From Caldisericum sp. CG2_30_36_11 (GTDB taxonomy: Bacteria > Caldisericota > Caldisericia > Caldisericales > Caldisericaceae): 33,110 bases of DNA. The stretch spans positions 1-33,110 of the forward strand of contig MNXV01000070.1 of the NCBI GenBank assembly GCA_001871575.1, in the 5' to 3' direction. Below, one piece after another: positions 1-8,296 of the stretch; the stretch's first letter is position 1; each line of letters starts with the position of its first letter. Both the position numbers and the translations under genes were made by a program. The notes under the pieces are model-generated. The model saw only the letters and a list, made by a program, of their open reading frames with translations, did not search any database and was not told where the DNA came from.

Positions 1-3
1 TCG

Positions 4-555
4 GTGAAAGAAAAGATATTCACGAAAGACAATCTTGTAAAAATCGCAAGAGAGTTAAATAAAAATAGAAATAATATCCTAAACGAGAGTAACAGGGAGA
101 AAAAGTTTATAAACGAGAGCATCAAAGACACCGAGAAAAGAATTTCTAATCTCCTCAAGAGCATAGAGAAGGGTGTTGATGAAGATACTGCAGTACCCAG
201 AATAAATGAGTTAAAAGAAAAGAAGGAGACTTTGATTTCAAGGCTCACTCAAATTGAAGAGGAGATACCATACGAATTCAACGAGAAGGATATTGAAGAA
301 GTAGTTAAAATTATTCAGGAAGGATTAAGCAACTCGGATTCGGGAAAACTGAACGTCTTTTTGAAAATATTCATTGATAAGGTTGTGGTTTTTAAAGACA
401 GGATAGAGATCTTTTACACCTTCCCGCAAGTCAAAAATTCTCAAGTTGCCTTCTGTATGGTGCCGGGGGAGGGAGTCGAACCCTCACGGAGCTCCAAACC
501 CCTGCGGATTTTGAGTCCGCCGCGTCTGCCAGTTCCGCCACTCCGGCACATATAA
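4..555 (+). CDS. Serine (resolvase-family) site-specific recombinase, C-terminal part; likely continues upstream of the window
   Basis: Coiled-coil-rich ORF ending in ...LNVFLKIFIDKVVVFKDRIEIFYTFPQ, typical of the C-terminus of large serine recombinases. The frame begins at the window edge. The last ~35 residues (MVPGEGVEPSRSSKPLRIL...) are antisense tRNA sequence. Confidence 0.65.
   Translation: MKEKIFTKDNLVKIARELNKNRNNILNESNREKKFINESIKDTEKRISNLLKSIEKGVDEDTAVPRINELKEKKETLISRLTQIEEEIPYEFNEKDIEEVVKIIQEGLSNSDSGKLNVFLKIFIDKVVVFKDRIEIFYTFPQVKNSQVAFCMVPGEGVEPSRSSKPLRILSPPRLPVPPLRHI
458..547 (-). tRNA. tRNA-Leu (anticodon CAA), CCA end encoded
   Basis: Reverse complement GCCGGAGTGGCGGAACTGGCAGACGCGGCGGACTCAAAATCCGC...GAGGGTTCGACTCCCTCCCCCGGCACCA. 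Anticodon stem GCGGA/TCCGC with loop CTCAAAA, long variable arm, T-arm GAGGGTTCGACTCCCTC, near-complete acceptor pairing. Confidence 0.93.
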
Positions 556-616
556 ATTATATTGTTTTAGTTTAATAGGTCAAGGTGACTGGCGAATAAC
601 TTTTTTATAGCAAATT

Positions 617-1255
617 TTAGTTTTTGCTCTTTATATCGAAATATCTTGAAATATATTTATCGTAAGAGGCTTTCCACTCCCTTTTTAGAGGTCCTGCACC
701 AAGAGCCTCGATCAATAAAACGAGCAGAATAATTGCAATTATAAAATTTATATTTTTTGTTATAAACCAGAGAGTAACTGGAATCGTTGGCATAATCACA
801 GAAAGCGTCACAACCTGGGAATGAGTAATGATAAGAAATATTATCCAGGCGATGATGTAATATATTATAAATAGGATTGCCTTTGTTCCAAGTGTTACGG
901 GAATAACAAACAATAAAAACCCTCCAGTGGTTGCGGCTCCTTTCCCGCCTTTAAAGCCAAGGAATGGTGAGAAAACGTGACCGAGGACTGAGGCGATGCC
1001 GAGGTATGTTAGGATTGTGCCATTGAATTTATACATGAGCCATATTATATATAGCGCAAAGAAACCTTTTCCTACATCTCCAATAAGTGCAATAGTGCCA
1101 GCCCTCCAGCTTATAAGGTGGAATACATTGCCCGTACCAGGGTTTTTGGAGCCGTATTTTCTTATATCAATGTGTTTTGTAGCCCTTCCTACAATATAGG
1201 CATAGGGTATTGCTCCCATAAAAAATGCAAAAATAATAGAAACAATATATTTCAT
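617..1255 (-). CDS. plsY: Glycerol-3-phosphate acyltransferase PlsY
   Basis: Multi-TM protein with the PlsY motifs GSKNPGTGNV, GDVGKG and GFKGGKGAATTGG. Confidence 0.92.
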   Translation of the reverse strand: MKYIVSIIFAFFMGAIPYAYIVGRATKHIDIRKYGSKNPGTGNVFHLISWRAGTIALIGDVGKGFFALYIIWLMYKFNGTILTYLGIASVLGHVFSPFLGFKGGKGAATTGGFLLFVIPVTLGTKAILFIIYYIIAWIIFLIITHSQVVTLSVIMPTIPVTLWFITKNINFIIAIILLVLLIEALGAGPLKREWKASYDKYISRYFDIKSKN

Positions 1256-1357
1256 ATTTAAATTATAATCAAAATGTGAGCCTTGTTAAATGAAGGGTCA
1301 TGGGTTTTTGTGAGATGGTTAAACACTATAAAACATGCAGTTTTTCTTTGTTTATCT

Positions 1358-1386
1358 TTTTTGTGACTGTGGAATTCTCACAAAAA
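1358..1386. promoter_or_regulatory. Perfect 9-bp inverted repeat TTTTTGTGA-N11-TCACAAAAA upstream of the ECF sigma gene
   Basis: Direct reading: TTTTTGTGA (1358-1366), CTGTGGAATTC spacer, TCACAAAAA (1378-1386), then TATAAT (1391-1396) and ATG at 1405. Confidence 0.6.
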
Positions 1387-1404
1387 TTAATATAATATCT
1401 TTAG

Positions 1405-1935
1405 ATGGAAGAAAAAGAGATAATTGAGAGACTCAAAAAGGGAGATATTACTGCAAAAGAATGTTTTGTCCGTGAATATCAAAACCTTATTTTTAATGCT
1501 ATATTTCAGGTTTCAAGGGATAGGGTAATTACAGAGGACGTCCTTCAAGAGACTTTTCTCAGGGCTTTTAAGTACATAAAGGGGTTTAAGGGTGAGGCAA
1601 ATATTACGACCTGGTTATATAGAATCGCAATGAATACATTAAAAGATGAGTTTAAGAAACGTAAAGCCGTTAATATGCTTGATAATCCTATTTCTGAAGA
1701 CATTCCTATTGAATATTCGTTCGACGAAAAGAAAAAGATTATATGGGAAGGTTTGAAGCGTTTGAGTGAAAACGAGCGTGAAATTATTACTCTTGTGGAC
1801 ATTCGTGGATTTTCTTATGAAGAAACTGCAAAGATGCTTGATGTGCTTGTTGGAACTGTGCGCTCGAGGTTGGCAAGGTCGAGAGAGCACTTGCGTGATG
1901 AAATTCTGAAAATGGATTTTTTTGACAAAATTTAA
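1405..1935 (+). CDS. ECF-type RNA polymerase sigma factor (sigma-70 family)
   Basis: Sigma-70 region 2 (EDVLQETFLRAFKYIKGFKGEANITTWLYRIAMN) and region 4 (REIITLVDIRGFSYEETAKMLDVLVGTVRSRLARSREHLR). Confidence 0.93.
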   Translation: MEEKEIIERLKKGDITAKECFVREYQNLIFNAIFQVSRDRVITEDVLQETFLRAFKYIKGFKGEANITTWLYRIAMNTLKDEFKKRKAVNMLDNPISEDIPIEYSFDEKKKIIWEGLKRLSENEREIITLVDIRGFSYEETAKMLDVLVGTVRSRLARSREHLRDEILKMDFFDKI

Positions 1936-1975
1936 AAATATATGGAACTTTTTCAAAGGTGAAGAGGTCTAAAAT

Positions 1976-2635
1976 ATGATGAAAGAAAAAATTTCAAAGT
2001 ACATAGATGGAGAAGGTAATAAAGAAGAGTTAGAAAAACTCCTCAAAGAGGATCCTGAATCAAAGGAATACTTTGAGCAACTTTTGCTTATGAAGAGCAC
2101 CTTAAGCGAAATGAATGTTCAATCTCCCGATGTTCTAAACAAAGTGCTCGAAAAGGACAAGAAGCATAAAATTGTTTTCAGATATAGATTTGCCTTTGCT
2201 TCACTACTTGCGGTGGCCATTGTGTCAGTTCTTTTCTTAACATTTTACAATTTCAAACCGCAGGAAAAAGGAATTACAACTCCTCAATTAAGGTCAGATA
2301 CTCAAAATCCCTCTTTTGGAATAACAGCAGTAAAACCAGAGATAAACATTAGCATTGGTGTAAGAGATGATGAGATACTTTTAAGTATACTTGAACGTCA
2401 TGGTACGATTACGGGTAGCAGTGTTGAAGGTAAAGGTAATGACGAATTTCAAGATGAATTGCAACCTGAAGGCAATGCTACGCAGAAGGTTCTTTATTAT
2501 AAAATCGTTGCAAACGAAATTTCACAGCTTGTTAAAGATATAGAAAAGATAAAAGGAGCTACAATTACACTCCCTGAAGCACTTCCGCAGGATGATACAG
2601 AAGCCGAAATTATAATAAACATCTATGAAAAATAG
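1976..2635 (+). CDS. Probable anti-sigma factor, single TM, no zinc-binding motif
   Basis: Immediately downstream of the ECF sigma; short acidic N-terminal domain, one TM (FAFASLLAVAIVSVLFLTFY), extracytoplasmic C-terminal domain. Confidence 0.65.
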   Translation: MMKEKISKYIDGEGNKEELEKLLKEDPESKEYFEQLLLMKSTLSEMNVQSPDVLNKVLEKDKKHKIVFRYRFAFASLLAVAIVSVLFLTFYNFKPQEKGITTPQLRSDTQNPSFGITAVKPEINISIGVRDDEILLSILERHGTITGSSVEGKGNDEFQDELQPEGNATQKVLYYKIVANEISQLVKDIEKIKGATITLPEALPQDDTEAEIIINIYEK

Positions 2636-2800
2636 TTCAGCTGATTTTTAAAAATCTCAAGCATACTACTAAAAATATTTTCTTTAATTTCTCATTTTCT
2701 TGACTTCAAAAATAATTACATTGGGTTGTATATGAATTTACCTTTTTATAACCTGGACTGGTATTTTATTATGCTGTTTGAGATTGTATTGTGTGAAATT

Positions 2801-2826
2801 AAAAGAGGGCGTTGACGCCCTCTTTT
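2801..2826. terminator. Bidirectional intrinsic terminator between convergent genes
   Basis: AAAAGAGGGCGTTGACGCCCTCTTTT: perfect GC-rich stem with A/T flanks, between ORFs ending at 2635 (+) and 2856 (-). Confidence 0.9.
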
Positions 2827-2855
2827 ACTGGTTATCTTAAAAGTTAATTGTGAGA

Positions 2856-3995
2856 TTATGGGTTTTGTAAGTCTGGGCAGAAATTAAACCCTCTCCCAAA
2901 TCCTTTACCCATCACGTTTGCAAAGCCAGGTTTTCCGGTTTCTGTTCTTTCCACCATTTCTTTGACTCGTGTTGCCATATCTTTCACTGCATTATCGTAC
3001 TGAATCTGAGTAATCTTTCCGTCTTTGAGTAGACTATCAAGATTTGCAGTTTCTTTTGAAACGATGAACTGGATGAGTGCATCTTCTGTTTTGCCATGCT
3101 CTGTTGCTATTCCCGCAAGACTCTTGCCGCTTTCTCGAGCAGTTCTTAAATCATCAACTGTTACACCGATAAAGTTTGCAATGTCGGTGTCAAGAGCGTT
3201 AAAATCTAAACCCTTTCCTCTGCCTCCGAAGCCAGGCTTACCGACATCGGTTCTTTCTACCATTTCTTTTACTCGTGCTTCAAGATTATCTTTCATATCG
3301 TCATGCTGTTCCTGTGTTATTTTACCATCGCTAAGAGCTGTTTTAAGTTCGTCGGTTCTCTTCGAGACGATGAAGTTTATTAAGCCATCTTCAGTTTTGC
3401 CCTGTGCTACTGCAATCTGAGCAAGAGTCTGTCCACTCTGCAACTCTGTACGGAGTGTATCGGAAGAAACACCAAGATATGTTGCTACATCTTCAAGCAT
3501 TGCCTGTTCATCAACGCCAGCCCTGAACCCCTTTTTAAAACCATCTTTAAATGAAGGTAAACTTCTTTCTACTATTGTCTTTACTCTTGCCGGAAGATTC
3601 TTTACTGCATCGTCATGCTGTTCCTGTGTTATTTTTCCATCGCTAAGTGCTGTCTTTAATTCATCAGTTCTCTTTGAAACTATGAAAGTTATCAGTTCCT
3701 CTTCAGTTTTACCCTGTGTCACTGCAATCTGAACAAGTGTTTGACCGTTTTTCAGATCTGCTTTAAGTGTATCAACAGAAACACCAAGATATGTTGCTAC
3801 ATCTTCAAGCATTTCACCATCGGCAATTTCGCCTCTTAAACCCGGTTTAAACATGGTAAATACTGCATTTGCAAATGCTCCAAATCCTGTGGAATTAGTG
3901 TTACTACCATTTCCCGCATAGACTAAACTTAGGCCACCAAGTACTATTCCTAATCCAATCAAACCTACCAGAATTAACTTTACTGTTTTTTTCAT
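2856..3995 (-). CDS. Secreted protein with three tandem ~95-100 aa repeats
   Basis: N-terminal signal sequence (MKKTVKLILVGLIGLGIVLGGLSLVYA) and three copies of [YLGVS.DTL...NGQTL.QIAV.QGKTE..LI.FIVSKRTDELKTALSDGKITQEQHD...VKEMVER]. Confidence 0.75.
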   Translation of the reverse strand: MKKTVKLILVGLIGLGIVLGGLSLVYAGNGSNTNSTGFGAFANAVFTMFKPGLRGEIADGEMLEDVATYLGVSVDTLKADLKNGQTLVQIAVTQGKTEEELITFIVSKRTDELKTALSDGKITQEQHDDAVKNLPARVKTIVERSLPSFKDGFKKGFRAGVDEQAMLEDVATYLGVSSDTLRTELQSGQTLAQIAVAQGKTEDGLINFIVSKRTDELKTALSDGKITQEQHDDMKDNLEARVKEMVERTDVGKPGFGGRGKGLDFNALDTDIANFIGVTVDDLRTARESGKSLAGIATEHGKTEDALIQFIVSKETANLDSLLKDGKITQIQYDNAVKDMATRVKEMVERTETGKPGFANVMGKGFGRGFNFCPDLQNP

Positions 3996-4159
3996 TTAAA
4001 ACCTCCTATACTTAAAATTTCTAACTGCTTGTAGCAATTTTAAGATTTAATTGTGATAGAATTATGAAAAGAAAAACATTATCATCAATACTGCATTATT
4101 TGTATAAAAATTTAGCTTAAAAATTTTTGTAAAAAATATTCAAGTTATTATAAGTACTT

Positions 4160-4789
4160 TTATACCTGCATTTTAAGGTTAAATAATCTGTAAAAAGCAA
4201 AGAATAACCCAATTGCAATTAGGGAACCTGTAATGTCGACCAGAACATGCTGTTTCAAAAATTGAGTGGATAGCACAATGCCAAATGCCCATATTGACAT
4301 AATCCAGGCAATGACTCTGTATCTATTTTTTACAAACCAGAATGATGCAGTTAGTGCCGATGTGCCACAATGGAGGCTTGGAAAGCAGTTGTAAGGGTTG
4401 TCACTGTTGTAAAGAGAGATGACTTTGTCAACAAACCAGTTTGTATGTGGAGTGAGATCAGGCCTTGGCACTTGTGTTTGAAATCCGACGTATACAAGGT
4501 TGCTTATAAGAAACAGGGAAATCATAGCAAGGGCAAATGCTGTAAAAATTTTAGGATGAAATAGAAAGAAGAACATTAGTGAAGCGTATATCACGGGCTC
4601 GAGAGAATTATAAATCACAATGAATTTTGGTATAAAAGGAACAAGCCTGTCGAGTGGAGTTTGTAGTATGTGCACGTTCGCCGTTGCGTGATTTGTAATG
4701 TCATATATTTTTGAAGAGAAATAAATCCCCACTGCAAGCGGAATGTTGATAAGGTAAAACTTCCAGTTTTCTTTGAGAAATTTTTTCAT
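4160..4789 (-). CDS. PAP2-superfamily membrane phosphatase / inositol phosphotransferase-like
   Basis: Multi-TM protein with the PAP2 motif CFPSLHCGTSALTASF and the later FLKQHVLVDITGS. Confidence 0.8.
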   Translation of the reverse strand: MKKFLKENWKFYLINIPLAVGIYFSSKIYDITNHATANVHILQTPLDRLVPFIPKFIVIYNSLEPVIYASLMFFFLFHPKIFTAFALAMISLFLISNLVYVGFQTQVPRPDLTPHTNWFVDKVISLYNSDNPYNCFPSLHCGTSALTASFWFVKNRYRVIAWIMSIWAFGIVLSTQFLKQHVLVDITGSLIAIGLFFAFYRLFNLKMQV

Positions 4790-4924
4790 TTTGTACCCTC
4801 CTTTGTATTAATATATTTATTTTGAAAATCTCAGCAACTGCCGATTTGTGTCAGGCACTTATGTGCAATTCCCTGATTCGCCTTTCAACTTGATTAAAAT
4901 TCTTAACGGTGTAAAATAGCATTT

Positions 4925-6256
4925 GTGAGAAAGATTTTTGGAACAGACGGTGCAAGAGGTGTGGCGAATAGGGGAATAACGGTTGAACTTGCAGTTAAAA
5001 TTGGCCGTGCGGTGAGCCAATATTTTAGAGGTGATGGCCCTGTCCTTATTGGCGAAGATACAAGAGTTTCATCTCCAATGCTGAGAAATGCAGTTGCAGC
5101 AGGAATTGCAAGCAATGGAGTTGATATTGTTACTGCGGGGATTATACCAACGCCTGCAGTTTCTCTTTTAACTCGCCTTGGAAATTTCTGTGCAGGAGTC
5201 GTGATTTCAGCTTCCCACAACCCAATTGAATACAATGGAATTAAGGTTTTTGCACATAATGGCTTCAAGCTTGAAGATGAAGTAGAGGAAGAAATTGAAC
5301 ACTTGCTTGATAAAATTAACCTGACTGCCCTTCCAGAGGGTATACAGATTGGAAAAATTACAGAGGATACAACCCTTAGAGAATCTTATGTTAACCACCT
5401 TGTTAAGAGGTTTCCTCTAAGCCTTGCTGGTTTAAAAATTGCAGTTGATGCAGCCTTTGGTGCAACCCATTTTACAACTATTGAAACCTTGAAAAGGCTT
5501 GGCGGAGATCTTATTACTTATGGAACGGAGCCAGATGGTTCAAGGATTAATGTGAACTGTGGCTCTACAAACCCCCATATTATTTCTGAGCTAACAAAAG
5601 CTTCAAGATCAGTCATAGGCGTAAGTCATGATGGCGACGGAGACAGGGTAATATTTGCAGATTCCGAAGGGAATATTGTTGATGGTGACGAGACGATGCT
5701 TATCATTGGAAAATGGCTTCATAAGAAAGAAAAGTTGAAGAACAATACAGTTATAGGCACTGTAATGAGTAATATAGGGATTGAGAGAGCGTTTATCGAA
5801 AATGGTATTAGGTTTTTAAGAACCTCAGTTGGTGATAGGTATGTGCTTTCCGAAATGATTAAGAGTGGTGCGATAATCGGCGGGGAACAATCCGGGCATA
5901 TTATATTCCTTGAGGAAAGCTCAACAGGGGACGGCCTAATAACTGTCCTGATGTTGCTTACGGTTATGAATGACGAGGGTAAACCGTTAAGTGAGCTAAG
6001 GAAAGGAATTGTTCATTTTCCTCAAATCCTTACGAATGTTAGGGTAAAGGATAAAAATATCGCGGATAAAGAAGAATTCAAGGATTTAATTGCAAGCGAA
6101 TCAAAATTACTTGGAGACAAGGGAAGGATATTTGTCCGTCCTTCTGGTACAGAGCCCCTCATCCGTATTATGGTTGAAGGAGAGGATGAGAATGAAATTA
6201 AAAATATTTCATCGAAAATTAAACAATTTTTGGAGGGATTAAAATGTGTGGAATAG
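4925..6256 (+). CDS. glmM: Phosphoglucosamine mutase
   Basis: FGTDGARGVAN, active-site VISASHNPIEYNGIK, DGDGDRV, and FVRPSGTEPLIRIMVEG. GTG start. Confidence 0.96.
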   Translation: MRKIFGTDGARGVANRGITVELAVKIGRAVSQYFRGDGPVLIGEDTRVSSPMLRNAVAAGIASNGVDIVTAGIIPTPAVSLLTRLGNFCAGVVISASHNPIEYNGIKVFAHNGFKLEDEVEEEIEHLLDKINLTALPEGIQIGKITEDTTLRESYVNHLVKRFPLSLAGLKIAVDAAFGATHFTTIETLKRLGGDLITYGTEPDGSRINVNCGSTNPHIISELTKASRSVIGVSHDGDGDRVIFADSEGNIVDGDETMLIIGKWLHKKEKLKNNTVIGTVMSNIGIERAFIENGIRFLRTSVGDRYVLSEMIKSGAIIGGEQSGHIIFLEESSTGDGLITVLMLLTVMNDEGKPLSELRKGIVHFPQILTNVRVKDKNIADKEEFKDLIASESKLLGDKGRIFVRPSGTEPLIRIMVEGEDENEIKNISSKIKQFLEGLKCVE

Positions 6257-8064
6257 TAGGATATATTGGCAATAAAGACGCTCTTCCAATACTTATAGAT
6301 GGATTGAAGCGTCTTGAATATCGTGGTTATGATTCAGCAGGAGTCGCAATTATTGGAGATGACCTAAAGGTTGTTAAAACTCAGGGAAGAATATCCGACC
6401 TCGAAAATAAGCTTAAAAACGAAGAATTAAAGGGTTCAATAGGGCTGGGGCATACAAGATGGGCAACCCACGGAGTTCCGAATGATGTAAATGCTCACCC
6501 TCATTTAAGCGAAAGTAAAAGTATCGTAGTGATCCATAATGGTATCATAGAAAACTATCTTGAATTGAAAAAGATGCTTGTTAAAGAAGGTAGAACTTTC
6601 AGAACCGATACTGATACAGAAGTTATTGCATACCTTATTGAGGAATTTTACGAAGGAGACCTTTTAAAAGCAGTTAAAAAGACCGTTGAACTCCTCGAAG
6701 GCTCTTACGCAATAGCCGTGATGAGTAAAAATGAAAGAGATCGTTTTGTTGCCGTGAGGAAGGATAGCCCACTTGTTGCAGGACTTGGTCAGGGTGAAAA
6801 TTTTATTGCATCAGATATACCTGCAATTCTCCCATACACAAAGAACATAATTATACTTGAGAACGGCGACATTATAGATGTGAGAAGAGAGAGCATTAAT
6901 GTTTACGACAAGAACCTTAACCTGATTACAAGAAACATCAAAAGGATTGACTGGAGAATTGAGGATGCCCAGAAGGGTGGGTTTAAGCATTTCATGCTTA
7001 AAGAAATTTTCGAGGAGCCTGATGTCATAAGAGAAGCAATGAGGGGAAGGGTGAGGGATGCAGTTGTTGAATTTCCCGAGCTTAATATTTCACTTGAATA
7101 TTTAAAAAGTATTAATCAGGTATATTTTGTAGCCTGCGGCACGGCGTATCATGCTGGTGTATTTGGGAAGTATCTTACAGAAAAATATTTGAGAATACCT
7201 GCACAGGCAGAAGTTGCCTCTGAATTCAGGTATAGAGACCCCGTAATAGATGAGCATACTCTCCTTTTCGTCATAAGCCAGTCGGGAGAGACAACAGATA
7301 CGCTTGCTGCCTTAAGATTTGGAAAAGAAAAAGGTGCCAGGACAATAGGCATTGCAAATGTCGTAGGAAGCTCTGTTACAAGGGAAGTCGATCAAGTTGT
7401 GTACATACATGCAGGCCCTGAAATTGCTGTTGCTTCAACCAAGGCTTATGTGGCACAGGTTGAAGTAATTTTACTCCTCATTGTCTATTTCGCTAAATTG
7501 CTTGGTAAACTTACAAAAGAGGAAGAAAGTAACATCGTAAATGATTTTCAGAAACTTGAAGAGAAGGCAAGGAGCATCGTTTTAAGAAGTAACGAAATTG
7601 CAGATTTTGTCTCAACTACAAAAAGTATAGAGGAGACTTTCTATATTGGACGAAATCTTGATTTTGCACTTTCTCTTGAAGGTGCTTTGAAGCTTAAAGA
7701 AATTTCCTATGTTCATGCGGAAGGGTATCCTGCAGGGGAGTTAAAACATGGTCCACTTGCACTTGTGACTCCTAATTCACTTGTCATTGCTGTTATAACT
7801 TATGGGCCTCTTAAGGAAAAAACTCTGAGTAATATAAAAGAGGTCAAAGCGCGTGGCGGAAAAGTCCTTGCGATTGCGCAAGAAGGGTACAATACAATCG
7901 AAGAAGTTGCAGATAGGGTTTTTTATGTCCCTAAAGTGGCAAATGACATTGGTCCAATTATTAATGTTATCCCTCTTCAGCTTATTGCTTACTATATGGC
8001 AGAAGCAAGAGGTCTTGACATAGATAAACCTCGAAACCTTGCGAAGTCAGTGACAGTGGAGTAA
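6244..8064 (+). CDS. glmS: Glutamine--fructose-6-phosphate aminotransferase
   Basis: MCGIVGYIGNKDALPILIDGLKRLEYRGYDSAG, SIS domains, C-terminal LAKSVTVE; overlaps glmM by 13 nt. Confidence 0.97.
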   Translation: MCGIVGYIGNKDALPILIDGLKRLEYRGYDSAGVAIIGDDLKVVKTQGRISDLENKLKNEELKGSIGLGHTRWATHGVPNDVNAHPHLSESKSIVVIHNGIIENYLELKKMLVKEGRTFRTDTDTEVIAYLIEEFYEGDLLKAVKKTVELLEGSYAIAVMSKNERDRFVAVRKDSPLVAGLGQGENFIASDIPAILPYTKNIIILENGDIIDVRRESINVYDKNLNLITRNIKRIDWRIEDAQKGGFKHFMLKEIFEEPDVIREAMRGRVRDAVVEFPELNISLEYLKSINQVYFVACGTAYHAGVFGKYLTEKYLRIPAQAEVASEFRYRDPVIDEHTLLFVISQSGETTDTLAALRFGKEKGARTIGIANVVGSSVTREVDQVVYIHAGPEIAVASTKAYVAQVEVILLLIVYFAKLLGKLTKEEESNIVNDFQKLEEKARSIVLRSNEIADFVSTTKSIEETFYIGRNLDFALSLEGALKLKEISYVHAEGYPAGELKHGPLALVTPNSLVIAVITYGPLKEKTLSNIKEVKARGGKVLAIAQEGYNTIEEVADRVFYVPKVANDIGPIINVIPLQLIAYYMAEARGLDIDKPRNLAKSVTVE

Positions 8065-8296
8065 TCACCTGAAAAAGAGTGGCGATTATAGAGGAGTAAA
8101 AAGAGTTTAAAACTTATGCGCTAAAGATAAGTAAATTTTCGTGGATTATGAGTACTTATACCTTTTAGTTATTATTACCTATGAGGTGTAATCTAATAAT
8201 TTTTATTTGATTAGATGTCCAGAGAGATGAATTAGACAGGATAAAACATGAAACAAATAGAACAATAATAGCTTACATGAGAGAGGAAATTAACTT

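Noticed and set aside
996-1199. Other antisense ORFs in the track (for example 996-1199, 1545-1802, 3025-3420, 8320-8820, 11514-11840, 32602-33024)
   Set aside because: All lie opposite well-supported genes and lack recognisable domains or ribosome-binding sites.
2856-3995. Repeated DNA blocks as a CRISPR array
   Set aside because: Repeats are ~300 nt, in frame and encode conserved protein repeats; there are no short uniform repeats with unique spacers.
6100-6244. Possible glmS ribozyme upstream of glmS
   Set aside because: The region upstream of glmS is glmM coding sequence (13-nt overlap), leaving no room for the ribozyme fold, and no core motif was recognised.
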